A DNA stretch of 64,000 nucleotides from Microbacteriaceae bacterium (GCA_031177985.1 JAPSJW010000005.1:62001-126000); one strand, 5' to 3'. Positions 55,545-64,000 are shown, numbered from the stretch's first letter. The notes: generated by a model from the sequence alone, not told the origin. Program-made: numbers and translations.

Positions 55545-56162
55545 TCAGTCGGACGCGGTGGCCTCCGGTTCGCCGATCGTGGCGGGCGGCGCGGGAGCAT
55601 CCTGCTGCAGCACGAAGATGTGGCCGGTGAGGGTGTTGCCCGACTCCGCCGTGCCTAGGTTCACGTCGGTCACGAGGAACAGCCGGGAGGCGGTCTGCAG
55701 CGCGTGCGCGAAGTCCATCGCCTTGCCGTGGTCGCCCTGCACCGTGATCGTCACCGGGAGCGACGCGAGGCCGCCCTTCGCGGGCGCGTCGGCCGGAGCA
55801 TCCGACTCGCCGCTCGCGCCGAACAGCACGCCCTCGCCGATCGTCAGCTCCTTGAGCGTCAGGCCGTTGCCGCCTGCCGTCGCCAGCACGGAGTCGGCGA
55901 AGTCCTCGACGGATGCGCTGGGCGGGATCTCCGCGCCCAGCGCCGCGAGCTGTGCGCGGTGCGTCTCGATCTGGGCGAACTGCTCCTCCAGGGCGTCGAG
56001 CACCAGCTCGTAGCCGGCGTTCTGCTCTCGAGCGGCGGCGGCATCCGCATCCGCCTTCGCCGCCGCCGCGAGCTGGGGCGAGACACCCAGGAACCAGCCC
56101 AGGGCGAGGATGCCGCCCATCGCCAGCACGGTGATGAGACCGAGGATCCGGTTGGTGCTCAC
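55545..56162 (-). CDS. pilO: Type IV pilus inner-membrane protein, PilO-like
   Basis: A 205-residue protein: short cytoplasmic start, one membrane helix (ILGLITVLAMGGILALGWFL), an Ala-rich coiled-coil stretch (about residues 35-75), then a ferredoxin-like outside domain. This is the PilO plan, and it follows pilM and pilN as in other type IV pilus clusters. With PilN it forms the alignment subcomplex linking the pilus motor to the outside. GTG 56162 overlaps the pilN stop (GTGA). Sequence conservation is low, so the name rests on architecture and position. Confidence 0.8.
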   Translation of the reverse strand: MSTNRILGLITVLAMGGILALGWFLGVSPQLAAAAKADADAAAAREQNAGYELVLDALEEQFAQIETHRAQLAALGAEIPPSASVEDFADSVLATAGGNGLTLKELTIGEGVLFGASGESDAPADAPAKGGLASLPVTITVQGDHGKAMDFAHALQTASRLFLVTDVNLGTAESGNTLTGHIFVLQQDAPAPPATIGEPEATASD

Positions 56163-56881
56163 TCTCCCGCTCCTGCCTGGTCGGTCGGCTGCTCCGCCTG
56201 GTCGCCGTCGGGCTCCTCGGCGGGTGCCTCGGGGAGGAAGCGGTTGGCGAGCGCCGAGACGTCGACGTTCACCGTCACCGTGGAGGTGAAGGCCCCCTCC
56301 TCGTCGATGGAGCTGTCGAGGGTCGCGTCGGCCACGAACGGCAGATCCCGCACGGAGCGCAGCCAGGCGGTGACCTCCGACACTCCGGGCGAGGTCACGG
56401 TCAGCTTCACCGTGCCCACCGAGGTCCCGCGCAGGGGGCCTGCTGGAGTGGGTGCGGGCTCCCACGGCGCGAAGCCGTCGTAGGAGGCGTCCTCGATCGC
56501 CGTCCCGCCGGGCAGGGCGCCCGCGAGCTGCTCGTGCACGCCGTCCCAGAGCACCTCCGAGGCCGTGCCGAGGATCTTCGCGCCGGAGATGACGACGATC
56601 TGCTGCTGGATCTCGGTCACCTCGGCGTACTCCAGCTGCTGGGCGAGGAGGTCCTGGGTGCGCGCCTGCTCGGCCTCGAGGCGCCCCGTGGCCTGCAGCG
56701 AGAGGAAGCTCGCGGCCGCGTAACCGGCTCCCGCGACGACCACCGCGAGCACGACGAGCAGCACGAGCGTGCGCCGCGTCGCTCGCGACTTGGCGCGGTC
56801 GCGGATCTCGACCGGCAGCAGGTCGACGCGCGGCTCACCGCCGAGGACGAGGGCCTGGCCGCCGTCCCCCCGGCGGCTCAC
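56159..56881 (-). CDS. pilN: Type IV pilus assembly protein, PilN-like
   Basis: A 240-residue protein with a cytoplasmic N-terminal segment containing PRVDLLPVEIRDR, close to the NLLP motif by which PilN binds PilM, one membrane helix (about 40-60), and an outside domain. The C-terminus is an acidic low-complexity tail (EEPDGDQAEQPTDQAG). Start GTG 56881 overlaps the pilM stop. Named by motif and gene order. Confidence 0.85.
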   Translation of the reverse strand: MSRRGDGGQALVLGGEPRVDLLPVEIRDRAKSRATRRTLVLLVVLAVVVAGAGYAAASFLSLQATGRLEAEQARTQDLLAQQLEYAEVTEIQQQIVVISGAKILGTASEVLWDGVHEQLAGALPGGTAIEDASYDGFAPWEPAPTPAGPLRGTSVGTVKLTVTSPGVSEVTAWLRSVRDLPFVADATLDSSIDEEGAFTSTVTVNVDVSALANRFLPEAPAEEPDGDQAEQPTDQAGAGE

Positions 56882-57924
56882 GCCGCGCTCCCGAGCGCGA
56901 GACCGACCGCGACCGTCATGGCGTCGCGCTGCGCCGCCGTCGTGCGGTCCTTCAGCGCGGGCGCGAACGCGACGCCCGCGCCGCCGTCGGCGACGGTCAC
57001 CGGGATGCGGGTGACCTCAGACAGAGCGGGCGCGAGCCCGGCGAGCGCCACACCCCCGCCGCTCAGCACGAGCCGCGCGAACTGCGCCTCGCCGTTCGCG
57101 GTCAGGAAGTAGGACAGCGTGTTGCGGATGCTCGTGATGAGCTCGCTCGTCGTGGAGTAGATGACCTCCAGCGCCGCGTGGTCCGCGGGCTCGACCTGAT
57201 GGGCGAGCCCCAGCCGCACCTTGACGGCCTCGGCCTCGGCGTGGTCGACCTCGAGCCTCGTCATGATGTTGCGGGTCACGTCGTCTCCGCCCGCTGGGAT
57301 GATCCGCACGAACTGCGGCACCGTTCCGCGGGTGATGACCACGTTGGTGGTGTTGGCGCCGACATGCACGTAGGCGATGAGCTCGGGAGCCTGCAGGGAG
57401 CGGCCGAGAGCCCGCGTCAGCGCGAACGGGATGAGGTCGACGCCGACCGGATTGAGCCCGGCCGTCGTGACCGCCTTGATGTTGGTGAGCACCGCCTGCT
57501 TGACCGCCGCGACGAGCAGCCCCTTGACCTGCGGCCCGCCCTCACCCGATTCCTCCGAGACCGGGTAGAAGTCGAGCACCGCGTCGCCCACCGGCACCGG
57601 CAGCAGGTCCTGCACCTGGAAGGGCAGCGACTCGCGGATGCGCGGCAGCGGCGCACTCGGCACCGACAGGTCGCGGGAGATGACGCTCTGCCCGCCCATG
57701 CCGAGCACCACATCCCTGCTCGTGAACCTGCCGTCGGACCACAGGCGCTTGAGCGCCGAGGCCACGGTGTTCACCTCGATCACCTCGCCCCGCTTCACGG
57801 ACCCCTCCGGAAGCGCGACCTCGTGGAACCGGGTCACGACGGGCTGCGCCTTGCGCGCCGCCTCGACTTCGACAGCGCGCAGCCTCGTGCTGCCGATGTC
57901 CACCCCCACTATGCGTGTTGCCAT
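56878..57924 (-). CDS. pilM: Type IV pilus assembly ATPase-fold protein PilM
   Basis: A 348-residue actin-like (ASKHA) cytoplasmic protein. The N-terminal phosphate-binding loop is VGVDIGSTRLRAVEV; PFQVQDLLPVPVGDAVLDFY and VLSGGGVALAGLAPALSE are characteristic of PilM. It binds nucleotide and the PilN N-terminal tail, forming a ring on the membrane. ATG 57924, 9 nt behind the prepilin peptidase gene. Confidence 0.93.
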   Translation of the reverse strand: MATRIVGVDIGSTRLRAVEVEAARKAQPVVTRFHEVALPEGSVKRGEVIEVNTVASALKRLWSDGRFTSRDVVLGMGGQSVISRDLSVPSAPLPRIRESLPFQVQDLLPVPVGDAVLDFYPVSEESGEGGPQVKGLLVAAVKQAVLTNIKAVTTAGLNPVGVDLIPFALTRALGRSLQAPELIAYVHVGANTTNVVITRGTVPQFVRIIPAGGDDVTRNIMTRLEVDHAEAEAVKVRLGLAHQVEPADHAALEVIYSTTSELITSIRNTLSYFLTANGEAQFARLVLSGGGVALAGLAPALSEVTRIPVTVADGGAGVAFAPALKDRTTAAQRDAMTVAVGLALGSAA

Positions 57925-57933
57925 TCGTCCCCC

Positions 57934-58758
57934 CTAGTAGACGCCGAAGAGCGTCAGGTAGCCCTCGACCAGTCGCTCGCCGAAGAAGATCCCCACCCAG
58001 GCCCCGGCGAGCATCCACGGGCCGAACGGGATGCTGGAGCCGCGCCGTGCGCGTCCGGCCAACACGAGGGCGATCGCGCAGACGCCCCCGAGCAGGAAAG
58101 CGGAGAAGGCGCCGACCACGACCTGCTGCCAGCCGAGCCAGCCGAGCACGAGGCCGAGCACCCCGGCGAGCTTGACGTCCCCGAGCCCCATGCCGCCCGG
58201 CTTGATCACGGCGAGCGCGAGGTAGCTCGCGAGCATCCCGACGCAGCCGAGCGAGGCGCCGAGCAGCCGCGCCGGCTCCTCGATCAGCAGCGCTGCGGGC
58301 AGGAGCAGCGTCGCGAGCACCGGGTAGGCGGGCAGCACGACGCGGTCGGGCAGGCGGCGGGTGTCGACGTCGATCAGCGCGAGCCCGACGCTGATGCTCG
58401 CGAGGTAGAGCAGCGCGGCGAGGAGGAGCCCGCGCCCAAGCCCCTCGGGGGGCGTCAGGGCGGTGAGCGCGGGCGGCAGGAACGCGACGGCCACCGCCGC
58501 GAAGAACAGTGCGGTGCCGAGCTCGACGAGCGGGTAGCGCACCGAGATGCGGGAGCCGCAGTCGCGGCACCGAGCGCGCAGCACGAGCCAGGAGAGCACC
58601 GGCACGTTGTCGTACGGGCGGATGCGGGTCCCGCAGCCGCCGCAGGCGCTCGGCGGCGAGACGACCGAGCGGCCGGCCGGCACGCGGTAGACCACGACGT
58701 TGAGGAAGGAGCCGATGAGGGAGCCGAAGGCTCCGAGCGACAGGGCGAGGAGGGTCAC
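57934..58758 (-). CDS. pilD: Prepilin peptidase / N-methyltransferase
   Basis: A 274-residue membrane protease that cleaves prepilin leaders and methylates the new N-terminus. The N-terminal domain keeps both CxxC pairs (C39/C42 and C64/C67). The catalytic aspartates are in LIDVDTRRLPD and GGMGLGDVKLAG. About seven to eight helices. GTG start; 4 nt after the upstream stop. Confidence 0.94.
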   Translation of the reverse strand: MTLLALSLGAFGSLIGSFLNVVVYRVPAGRSVVSPPSACGGCGTRIRPYDNVPVLSWLVLRARCRDCGSRISVRYPLVELGTALFFAAVAVAFLPPALTALTPPEGLGRGLLLAALLYLASISVGLALIDVDTRRLPDRVVLPAYPVLATLLLPAALLIEEPARLLGASLGCVGMLASYLALAVIKPGGMGLGDVKLAGVLGLVLGWLGWQQVVVGAFSAFLLGGVCAIALVLAGRARRGSSIPFGPWMLAGAWVGIFFGERLVEGYLTLFGVY

Positions 58759-58762
58759 GCGG

Positions 58763-60643
58763 TCACCGCGCCGCGTCGTATCGGGCGGTGATGACCGCGG
58801 TCGAGGATGCGGGGGTCGGCGTGCCGCCGCCCGGCACAGAGGCGCCTGGCACGCTCATCGGGGCGTACTGCATCTCGGTGTTCTTCGGGAACTGGCCCAT
58901 CTTGCCGGAGTACACCTGCCCTGCGAAGCCGTCGGCCGAGTTGCCGAAGTTGACGTAGCAGGGCGAGTAGACGAGCCAGTTGACCTTCACGAGGTCGAAG
59001 TTGCTGTTGCCCATGTTGATGTCGCCCCCCGTCCCGGTGCAGCTGGGGCTCCAGTGCCCGGGATGGTCCGGCACCGCGTTCCAGGTGATGTTCGGAGCGT
59101 CGGAGGGGACCAGCCACATGAGATTCCGCACCGTCGTGCCGTCGGATCGGATGGTGATGTTGTTGTCGGAGGCGAAGCCCGACAGGCTCATGATCGCGAG
59201 GTCGGCCTTGAGGGTGATCGTCGCGTTCGCCCAGGAGAGCGCGGAGCCGCAGTCGCGGACGACGACGAGGGTCTTGACCGTCGGCTGCCCGGCGATGAAC
59301 TCCTTCGCCTGCTGGCAGGTCGTCTTGCCTGCCTCCGTCGTCGTGAACTCCTCGACGACCCAGCCCTCGGCCTCCCACTGGGCGAGCGAGGCCGCGTCGC
59401 TCGCGACCTTCGGCATCGATTCCCGGGGCGGCGCGTTGACGGCACCGGCCGGGTAGCCGAGCTCGGGCGGGAGGACGCGCGACACGTCCGGCCAGGCCAG
59501 GCTCGGCGCCGGAACGCAGGTGCCGTTGCTGCACCTCTCCTTGACGATCGACCTCGTGCCTGCGGTGATCGAGCCCGCGACCCTCGCGCTGCCCTGGATG
59601 TTGCCGGTGCCGGGATTGGCGATCGTCAGGCTGCCGGTCTGCGACGAGGCATCCGCGCCGACGATGACGCTGCTGTTGGCCTGGCCGATCGAGATGTTGC
59701 CCTTGGCGACCAGGTAGCGCCCGATGCCGGCGCCGTTGGAGATGCTCACGCCTCCGCCGAGCGCGACGACGCTGCCGCACACCGTGTACTCCACGGGGCC
59801 GCCGCTCGCGCAGGTCCTCCGTCCGCTCGACGTGTTGATGAGCACGGAGCCGTTCGTGATGACGTCGCCGTCGACGTGACCCTGGCCGAGGTCGACCGTG
59901 CCGGTGCCCGCCGCGTAGACGCTGCCGCGCACGCTCGCCTGCGACGAGAAGCTGATGTTGCCCGCGCTCCAGGTGTCCCCCGTGATCATGCAGGTGTTCT
60001 CGAACTTCAGATCCTTCTGCGCGCGGATGGTGCCCTGCATGTCGACCTGAGTACGGCAGATGTAGGCGCCGTTCGTGTAGGTGTCCGCGTCATTGGCGCC
60101 GGGCGACGACTCCAGGAACTCCGGGTTGTTGGTCGCGATCGTCAGCTCGCCGTCGGTGAAGACCGCCTTGTCGAACGGCAGGGAGGTCGCGGTGCCCGGC
60201 GTCACGGTGATGTCGACCTCGGCGACGACGGTGTGGTTCTGCGCGTCTCCGCCTCGGCCGGTTCCGGGCTGATCGGGCAGCCCGGTGGAGGTGATGCGAG
60301 CATCCTCGGGTGCCCCGGAGAACTCGCCGGAGCACGGCTGCTCGGCACCGCCGACGAAGTACTCGATCTCGACGGCGAACTGCGGATCGCCCGGACGCGG
60401 CCCGACGAGGCATTGGAAGTCGCCCGCCGCGATGCGTGCGAACGCGACGTCGATGCCCGCGTCCGCTGCGGCGCGCGACTGCACCTCGGCGCGGTTCGCG
60501 GTCGTGAAGTTGGCGGTGTTGATCGACACCGCGCTGACGGTCGCGGCGATCAGGACGGTGACGGCCATGACGCCGATGACGCCCATGAGGGCGCTGCCGC
60601 GCTCGGGGTCGCTGCGGAGTACTCGGAGACGGGTCAGGAACAT
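58763..60643 (-). CDS. Large pilus-associated protein with PilX-like N-terminus and beta-solenoid-like body
   Basis: A 626-residue protein. The N-terminus (residues about 16-45, ERGSALMGVIGVMAVTVLIA) resembles the PilX_N helix of minor pilins but lacks a clear G|F processing site with Glu5. The body (about 170-350) is rich in Gly, Ser, Asn and short repeats such as GSVYAAGTGTVDLGQGHVDG and GSARVAGSITAGT, suggestive of a beta-solenoid. Numerous cysteines suggest disulfides. It is far longer than usual minor pilins. Position after pilV- and pilW-like genes suggests a pilus tip or surface adhesin. This role is inference. It overlaps the preceding gene by 10 bp. Confidence 0.72.
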   Translation of the reverse strand: MFLTRLRVLRSDPERGSALMGVIGVMAVTVLIAATVSAVSINTANFTTANRAEVQSRAAADAGIDVAFARIAAGDFQCLVGPRPGDPQFAVEIEYFVGGAEQPCSGEFSGAPEDARITSTGLPDQPGTGRGGDAQNHTVVAEVDITVTPGTATSLPFDKAVFTDGELTIATNNPEFLESSPGANDADTYTNGAYICRTQVDMQGTIRAQKDLKFENTCMITGDTWSAGNISFSSQASVRGSVYAAGTGTVDLGQGHVDGDVITNGSVLINTSSGRRTCASGGPVEYTVCGSVVALGGGVSISNGAGIGRYLVAKGNISIGQANSSVIVGADASSQTGSLTIANPGTGNIQGSARVAGSITAGTRSIVKERCSNGTCVPAPSLAWPDVSRVLPPELGYPAGAVNAPPRESMPKVASDAASLAQWEAEGWVVEEFTTTEAGKTTCQQAKEFIAGQPTVKTLVVVRDCGSALSWANATITLKADLAIMSLSGFASDNNITIRSDGTTVRNLMWLVPSDAPNITWNAVPDHPGHWSPSCTGTGGDINMGNSNFDLVKVNWLVYSPCYVNFGNSADGFAGQVYSGKMGQFPKNTEMQYAPMSVPGASVPGGGTPTPASSTAVITARYDAAR

Positions 60644-61230
60644 GTCGTGGGCACCTGCGCTCTGTGCGTGTCGGAGAACTGGCGGGAGACGATCGTGGTC
60701 TGGATGCGCACGGCGGATCCTCCGGCGACTGCGTCATAGGCGATGGCGACTCGGCCGGCGCCGAGGGATTGGAACGGGGTTCCGACCGCTCCGGGAACCG
60801 TCACCTCGTCGGCCAGGAGCATCCAGCCGTCGAGATCGTCGTCGGAGTCGGGGAGGGCCACCGGGCCGGTCTCGGACGAGGTCGTGTACAGCCGCTGCTC
60901 GGCGGGCGAGTAGAACCAGGCGGTGCACCGCCAGTCGAGCGACAGATCGTCCGCCTCGTGCGCGGTCCTGGCGCGCAGCAGGTAGCCGGCGGGAGACGTT
61001 GTCTCCTGCACCTGGAACGCACTCGAGTTGCGGATGCCGGTCTCGAGCGAGCGGACGGCCAGCTGACCGTCGTTGCTGGCCGAGCTGATCTCCTCGACGT
61101 CGCCCTGCACCGTGAGCGAGTTGATGAGGAAGCCGCCGATGAGCACGAAGACGATCCCCATCAGCGCCGTGTAGACGAGCAGCTCGACCAGCGTGAAGCC
61201 GGCGTCATCCGTGCTCTCGGCGCCGCTCAT
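60634..61230 (-). CDS. Minor pilin, PilW-like
   Basis: A 198-residue protein with an 11-residue leader and a type III signal: cleavage between G11 and F12 in DAGFTLVELLVYTALMG, with the required Glu at mature position 5 (E16). A soluble C-terminal domain follows, with two cysteines far apart (in WRCTAW and at the C-terminal TTCS). Lies between pilV-like and the large PilX-like gene and overlaps both by a few bases. PilW-like by position and size. Confidence 0.82.
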   Translation of the reverse strand: MSGAESTDDAGFTLVELLVYTALMGIVFVLIGGFLINSLTVQGDVEEISSASNDGQLAVRSLETGIRNSSAFQVQETTSPAGYLLRARTAHEADDLSLDWRCTAWFYSPAEQRLYTTSSETGPVALPDSDDDLDGWMLLADEVTVPGAVGTPFQSLGAGRVAIAYDAVAGGSAVRIQTTIVSRQFSDTHRAQVPTTCS

Positions 61231-61646
61231 CCGTTGGTCCTGACGTAGACGACGGTGCTCGCCTCGGCGATCGGCGACGGCTCTCCCGAGACCGTCACGC
61301 TCGCGCGGAACGTGGCGAGTCCGGGGAAGCTCGTCGGGCAGACGACGTCTCGGGCGAGCAGGAGCTCGTCGCCACCGCGCTCGGTGACGACCGGCACCGG
61401 TGCCGTCTCGAGGAGGAGAAGGGAGGAGCAGGTGGGGCTCGCGGCGAGGCGAGGCGCGTCCATCTGCTCGTTGACGAGCTGGGTGGCCGTCGCGAGAGTC
61501 GCGTTGCGGGCCGAGAGCTGCAGGCTCGAGATGAGGAGCGGGAGGAAGGCGATCGCGATGATGCTCAGCATGAACATCGAGACGACGATCTCGATCATGC
61601 CGAAGCCCTCATCGCCTGCGGCGATCGCCTCGTGCTTCGCGTCCAT
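61227..61646 (-). CDS. Minor pilin, PilV-like
   Basis: A 139-residue protein with a 14-residue leader and cleavage after G14 in GDEGFGMIEIVVSMFMLS; E19 is mature Glu5. The mature domain is short with two cysteines (PTCSS, DVVCPT). Minor pilins of this type prime fibre assembly. ATG 61646; the gap to pilA contains a hairpin. Confidence 0.82.
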   Translation of the reverse strand: MDAKHEAIAAGDEGFGMIEIVVSMFMLSIIAIAFLPLLISSLQLSARNATLATATQLVNEQMDAPRLAASPTCSSLLLLETAPVPVVTERGGDELLLARDVVCPTSFPGLATFRASVTVSGEPSPIAEASTVVYVRTNG

Positions 61647-61686
61647 CTGGTCCCCCCGAACCGGTGATGCGCTGCTGCGGATAGAT

Positions 61687-61723
61687 GCGGTGGGGCGCCG
61701 AGCGGACTCGGACGCCCCACCGC
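61687..61723 (-). terminator. Hairpin after pilA (terminator or attenuator)
   Basis: An 11-bp stem (61687-61697 and 61713-61723) with an inner 4-bp stem lies 17 nt after the pilA stop. Partial termination here would make the major pilin more abundant than the minor pilins downstream. Confidence 0.75.
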
Positions 61724-61739
61724 TGCGGGTTGCTGGGTG

Positions 61740-62183
61740 TTACTCGCCCTCAGACGGAGCGGTGGGCGCGCCGTCGGCCTTCGTCGCGGCGCCTTCGTCG
61801 GTGATGGTGTGCGTGTGGTCGTCGTTGTCCTTCAGGTCGCCCGTGATAGTGAATCCGCCGCCCGGGTTCGCCTCAATCGAGACGTCGATGCCGTCGCTAG
61901 GCGTGTAGCCCGCGACAGTGTCGAGGCCGTCCGCGATGATGTCAGCAAGCTCACGCCCGGTGACCAGTTCAGCGACCACCGCAGTCTTCGCGTTGGTCAC
62001 GGCAGAGGCGACGGCAGAGTCACGAGCCGAGGCCTGCTGGCCGAGGAAGATCGGGATGGCGATCGCGGCGAGGACGCCGATGATCAGCACGACCACGAGG
62101 AGCTCGATGAGCGTGAAGCCGCTCTCCTTGTTCTCCTCGAGCTCGGCGCGCTTCTTGCCCAGAGCGTCGATGATGTTCTTCAT
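61740..62183 (-). CDS. pilA: Major type IV pilin
   Basis: A 147-residue prepilin. A long charged 22-residue leader is cut after G22 in KESGFTLIELLVVVLIIGV; mature Glu5 is E27. The hydrophobic helix continues to AAIAIPIFLGQQASARD, and a small acidic domain follows (DLKDNDDHTHTITDEG). There are no cysteines, unlike many Gram-negative pilins. AGGAA precedes the ATG. Its position between two terminators suggests its own promoter and strong expression. Confidence 0.93.
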   Translation of the reverse strand: MKNIIDALGKKRAELEENKESGFTLIELLVVVLIIGVLAAIAIPIFLGQQASARDSAVASAVTNAKTAVVAELVTGRELADIIADGLDTVAGYTPSDGIDVSIEANPGGGFTITGDLKDNDDHTHTITDEGAATKADGAPTAPSEGE

Positions 62184-62302
62184 TTCTGTTCCTGTCGTTG
62201 AGTGATTCGGACAGGAGGTCCCCCAGTTGAAATGACCCCCACCAAGGATGATTCCGTCGGCGCGCCGTTCTCTGAAGCCCGCGAAATGGGGGTATGACGC
62301 AA

Positions 62303-62331
62303 AAAATCACCCCCAGTCCGGGGGTGATTTT
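62303..62331 (-). terminator. Intrinsic terminator after pilC
   Basis: A 12-bp stem (62303-62314 and 62320-62331, 5-nt loop) followed on the minus strand by a run of T. It is the only terminator in the window with a classical T tract and lies 14 nt after the pilC stop. Confidence 0.92.
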
Positions 62332-62344
62332 ATGCTGGTCAGCG

Positions 62345-63577
62345 CTATTTGATCTGATCAAAGATGGTGAACACGGGCATGTACAACGCAACAATCATGC
62401 TTCCGATCACGACACCGATGAAGGCGATCATGAGGGGCTCGATGAGAGCCGTCAGCTGCTCGGTCGTGGACTGCACCTCGTCCTCGTAGAAGTCGGAGAT
62501 CTTCGACAGCATCTGCTCCATCGAGCCCGAGTCCTCGCCCACGGCGATCATCTGCGTGACCATCGAGGGGAAGACCGGCTCGTCGGCCAGCGGTCCCGAG
62601 ACCGACTTGCCCTGCCGGACCGATTCCGACACCTTCTTGAGCGCGTTCTCGATCACCCAGTTGCCCGAGGTCTCCCCCACGATCGAGAGCGACTTGAGGA
62701 TCGGAACGCCCGACTTGAGCATCGTCGAGAAGTTGCGGGTGAAGCGCGCGATCGCGATCTTGCGGAACAGCTGACCGAACACCGGCAGCTTCAGCAGGGC
62801 CGGCTCGAAGACGCTGCGCACCTTCTCGGTGTTCCGGTTCTTCCGGAACCACACCCCGAACGCGATACCGGCGACCGCGAGCAGCGGCGCCAGCCACCAC
62901 ATGACGCTCGAGAGGACCACGAGGAACTGCGTCGGGGCCGGCAGGGTGCCTCCGAGTCCGTCGAACATCTTCTGGAACACCGGGACGATGAAGATGAGCA
63001 TGCCGACGACGGCGAGGATCGCCATCACGAGCACCACGACGGGATAGGTCAGCGCCGACTTGATCGTTCCGCGGAGCTTGACCTCCTTCTCGTAGTTGCT
63101 CGCGACGGACTCGAGCGCCCCCTCCAGGAATCCGCCCGTCTCGCCGGCACGCACGAGATTGACCATGAGCGGCGGGAACACGAGCTCGTGCTCGCCCATC
63201 GCGTCCGAGAGCGATGCTCCGCTCTCGACCTCCCGGCGCACCTCGTCGAGGGTCTTCGCGAGCTTCTTGTTCTGGGTCTGATCCGCGAGCACGGTGAGCG
63301 CTCGCAGCAGCGACAGGCCCGACGAGATCATCGTCGCCATCTGCCTCGACATCACCGCGAGATCCTTGAGCCCGACGCCCTTCTCGAACATGTCGAGGGT
63401 CAGCTCCCGGTTGAGGCCGGTGCCCTTGCCGGACGGCGCGATCGCGAGGGGCGAGATGCCCATCGTCTTGAGGCGAGCGGCGACGCTCGACTCGCTCGAT
63501 GCATCCACCTCGCCCTTGACGAGCTTGCCCGCGCCGTCGCGTCCCTTGTAGCTGTAGGTGTGCAGCACCGTCGACAT
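62345..63577 (-). CDS. pilC: Type IV pilus platform protein PilC (GspF family)
   Basis: A 410-residue inner-membrane platform protein with two T2SSF repeats and three main membrane helices. Landmarks: MSRQMATMISSGLSLLRALT in repeat one and FTRNFSTMLKSGVPILKSLS in repeat two, then MIAVGEDSGSMEQMLSKISD. It couples PilB/PilT ATPases to pilin insertion and removal. ATG 63577 overlaps the pilT stop by 1 nt (TGATG). Confidence 0.95.
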   Translation of the reverse strand: MSTVLHTYSYKGRDGAGKLVKGEVDASSESSVAARLKTMGISPLAIAPSGKGTGLNRELTLDMFEKGVGLKDLAVMSRQMATMISSGLSLLRALTVLADQTQNKKLAKTLDEVRREVESGASLSDAMGEHELVFPPLMVNLVRAGETGGFLEGALESVASNYEKEVKLRGTIKSALTYPVVVLVMAILAVVGMLIFIVPVFQKMFDGLGGTLPAPTQFLVVLSSVMWWLAPLLAVAGIAFGVWFRKNRNTEKVRSVFEPALLKLPVFGQLFRKIAIARFTRNFSTMLKSGVPILKSLSIVGETSGNWVIENALKKVSESVRQGKSVSGPLADEPVFPSMVTQMIAVGEDSGSMEQMLSKISDFYEDEVQSTTEQLTALIEPLMIAFIGVVIGSMIVALYMPVFTIFDQIK

Positions 63578-64000
63578 CAGTGTCCTCCCGTGGAGTAGGT
63601 GTCGCCGTAGTCGACGCCGGCCGCGGCGCCGTAGCCCGCCGCGCTCATCGGCGACTGGCGGTGGACGAGCTTTTCGAAGTCCTCGCGGTTGTGCACCTTC
63701 TCGAGCGCAGCCTCGTGGGTGATGGTGCCGGCGTTGACGAGTTCGGCGAGGTTCTGGTCCATCGTGTGCATGCCGAGCTCGCGCCCAGCCTGCATCGCGG
63801 ACGGCACCTGGTACGTCTTGCCCTCGCGGATGAGGTTGGCGACGGCCGGGGTGGTGACCATGACCTCGGTGGCCACGACACGCCCCTTGCCGCTGGCACG
63901 CTTCACGAGCGTCTGGCACACGACGCCCTGCAGGGTGGCGGCGAGCTGCGCCCGCACCTGCCCCTGCTGGTGCGGCGGGAAGACGTCGATGATGCGGTCG
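63577..64000 (-). CDS. pilT: Twitching motility ATPase PilT, C-terminal part (runs off the window)
   Basis: The last 140 or so codons of a secretion ATPase; the gene continues beyond 64000. RIIDVFPPHQQGQVRAQLA, LQGVVCQTLVKRASGKGRVV and REGKTYQVPSAMQAGRELGM are typical of PilT, as is the C-terminal DQNLAELVNAGTITHEAAL. PilT powers pilus retraction, so this strain should make retractable pili. The tail after LVHRQ (Gly/Ala/Tyr-rich, about 25 residues) is lineage-specific. PilT versus PilB is judged from the C-terminal motifs. Confidence 0.9.
   Translation of the reverse strand, partial: DRIIDVFPPHQQGQVRAQLAATLQGVVCQTLVKRASGKGRVVATEVMVTTPAVANLIREGKTYQVPSAMQAGRELGMHTMDQNLAELVNAGTITHEAALEKVHNREDFEKLVHRQSPMSAAGYGAAAGVDYGDTYSTGGH

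Overview
This is one 64 kb stretch of a high-GC actinobacterial chromosome. Gene content and order point to the order Micrococcales, most likely family Microbacteriaceae. The evidence is the block glmS-acpS-alr-tsaE-tsaB-rimI-tsaD, a groES with no groEL beside it, ribosomal operons that lack rpsN and rpsD, many GTG starts and GTGA/ATGA stop-start overlaps, and TAGNNT -10 boxes set 6-7 nt from start codons. I see no rRNA, tRNA, IS element, prophage or CRISPR array.

Layout. 1-1532: end of a branched-chain amino acid ABC operon (livF tail) facing a lipoprotein solute-binding gene. 1692-5732: rarD, groES under two CIRCE-like operators, a THUMP-like methyltransferase, and two paralogous Pro/Gln-rich DUF4190 membrane proteins. 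5824-11777: a tightly overlapping operon from glmS to tsaD, joining amino-sugar and alanine supply, carrier-protein activation and tRNA t6A synthesis. 11866-14824: coaA and two tandem paralogous membrane proteins of unknown function. 14873-18217: truA, rplM, rpsI, glmM. 18275-23186: ligC-type ATP-dependent DNA ligase, LigD-type polymerase, OafA-like acyltransferase with an SGNH domain, and a double GNAT protein. 23244-26489: infA, rpmJ, rpsM, rpsK, rpoA, rplQ. 26683-33195: a carbohydrate module with two distinct LacI-family operators, an oxidoreductase fusion, a LacI regulator and a large cell-wall GH16 glucanase. 33252-45763: the S10-spc ribosomal operons through secY, adk and map. 46174-49659: DUF1275, gamma-glutamyltransferase and topoisomerase IB. 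49774-54103: str operon (rpsL, rpsG, fusA, tuf). 54417-55463: membrane protein. 55545-64000: type IV pilus genes (pilT end, pilC, pilA, minor pilins, pilD, pilM, pilN, pilO).

The translation superoperon, which is nearly continuous in many actinobacteria, is interrupted at three junctions by accessory modules: rplQ/truA, map/infA and tuf/rpsJ. The most interesting parts are the glucan module and the regulatory DNA. In the glucanase the GH16 catalytic domain appears to be inserted inside a CBM11-like domain, the C-terminus carries an LAxTG sortase E signal, and the promoter region has a GGGAGCGCTCCC operator of the CebR/CelR class. The neighbouring LacI gene has its own different operator (half-site CCGTGAAC). 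Three tandem hairpins sit where rpsD is found in mycobacteria, and two further strong hairpins sit inside ribosomal operons (rpsG/fusA and rplO/secY). All promoter and operator calls were made by eye and are not experimentally supported.
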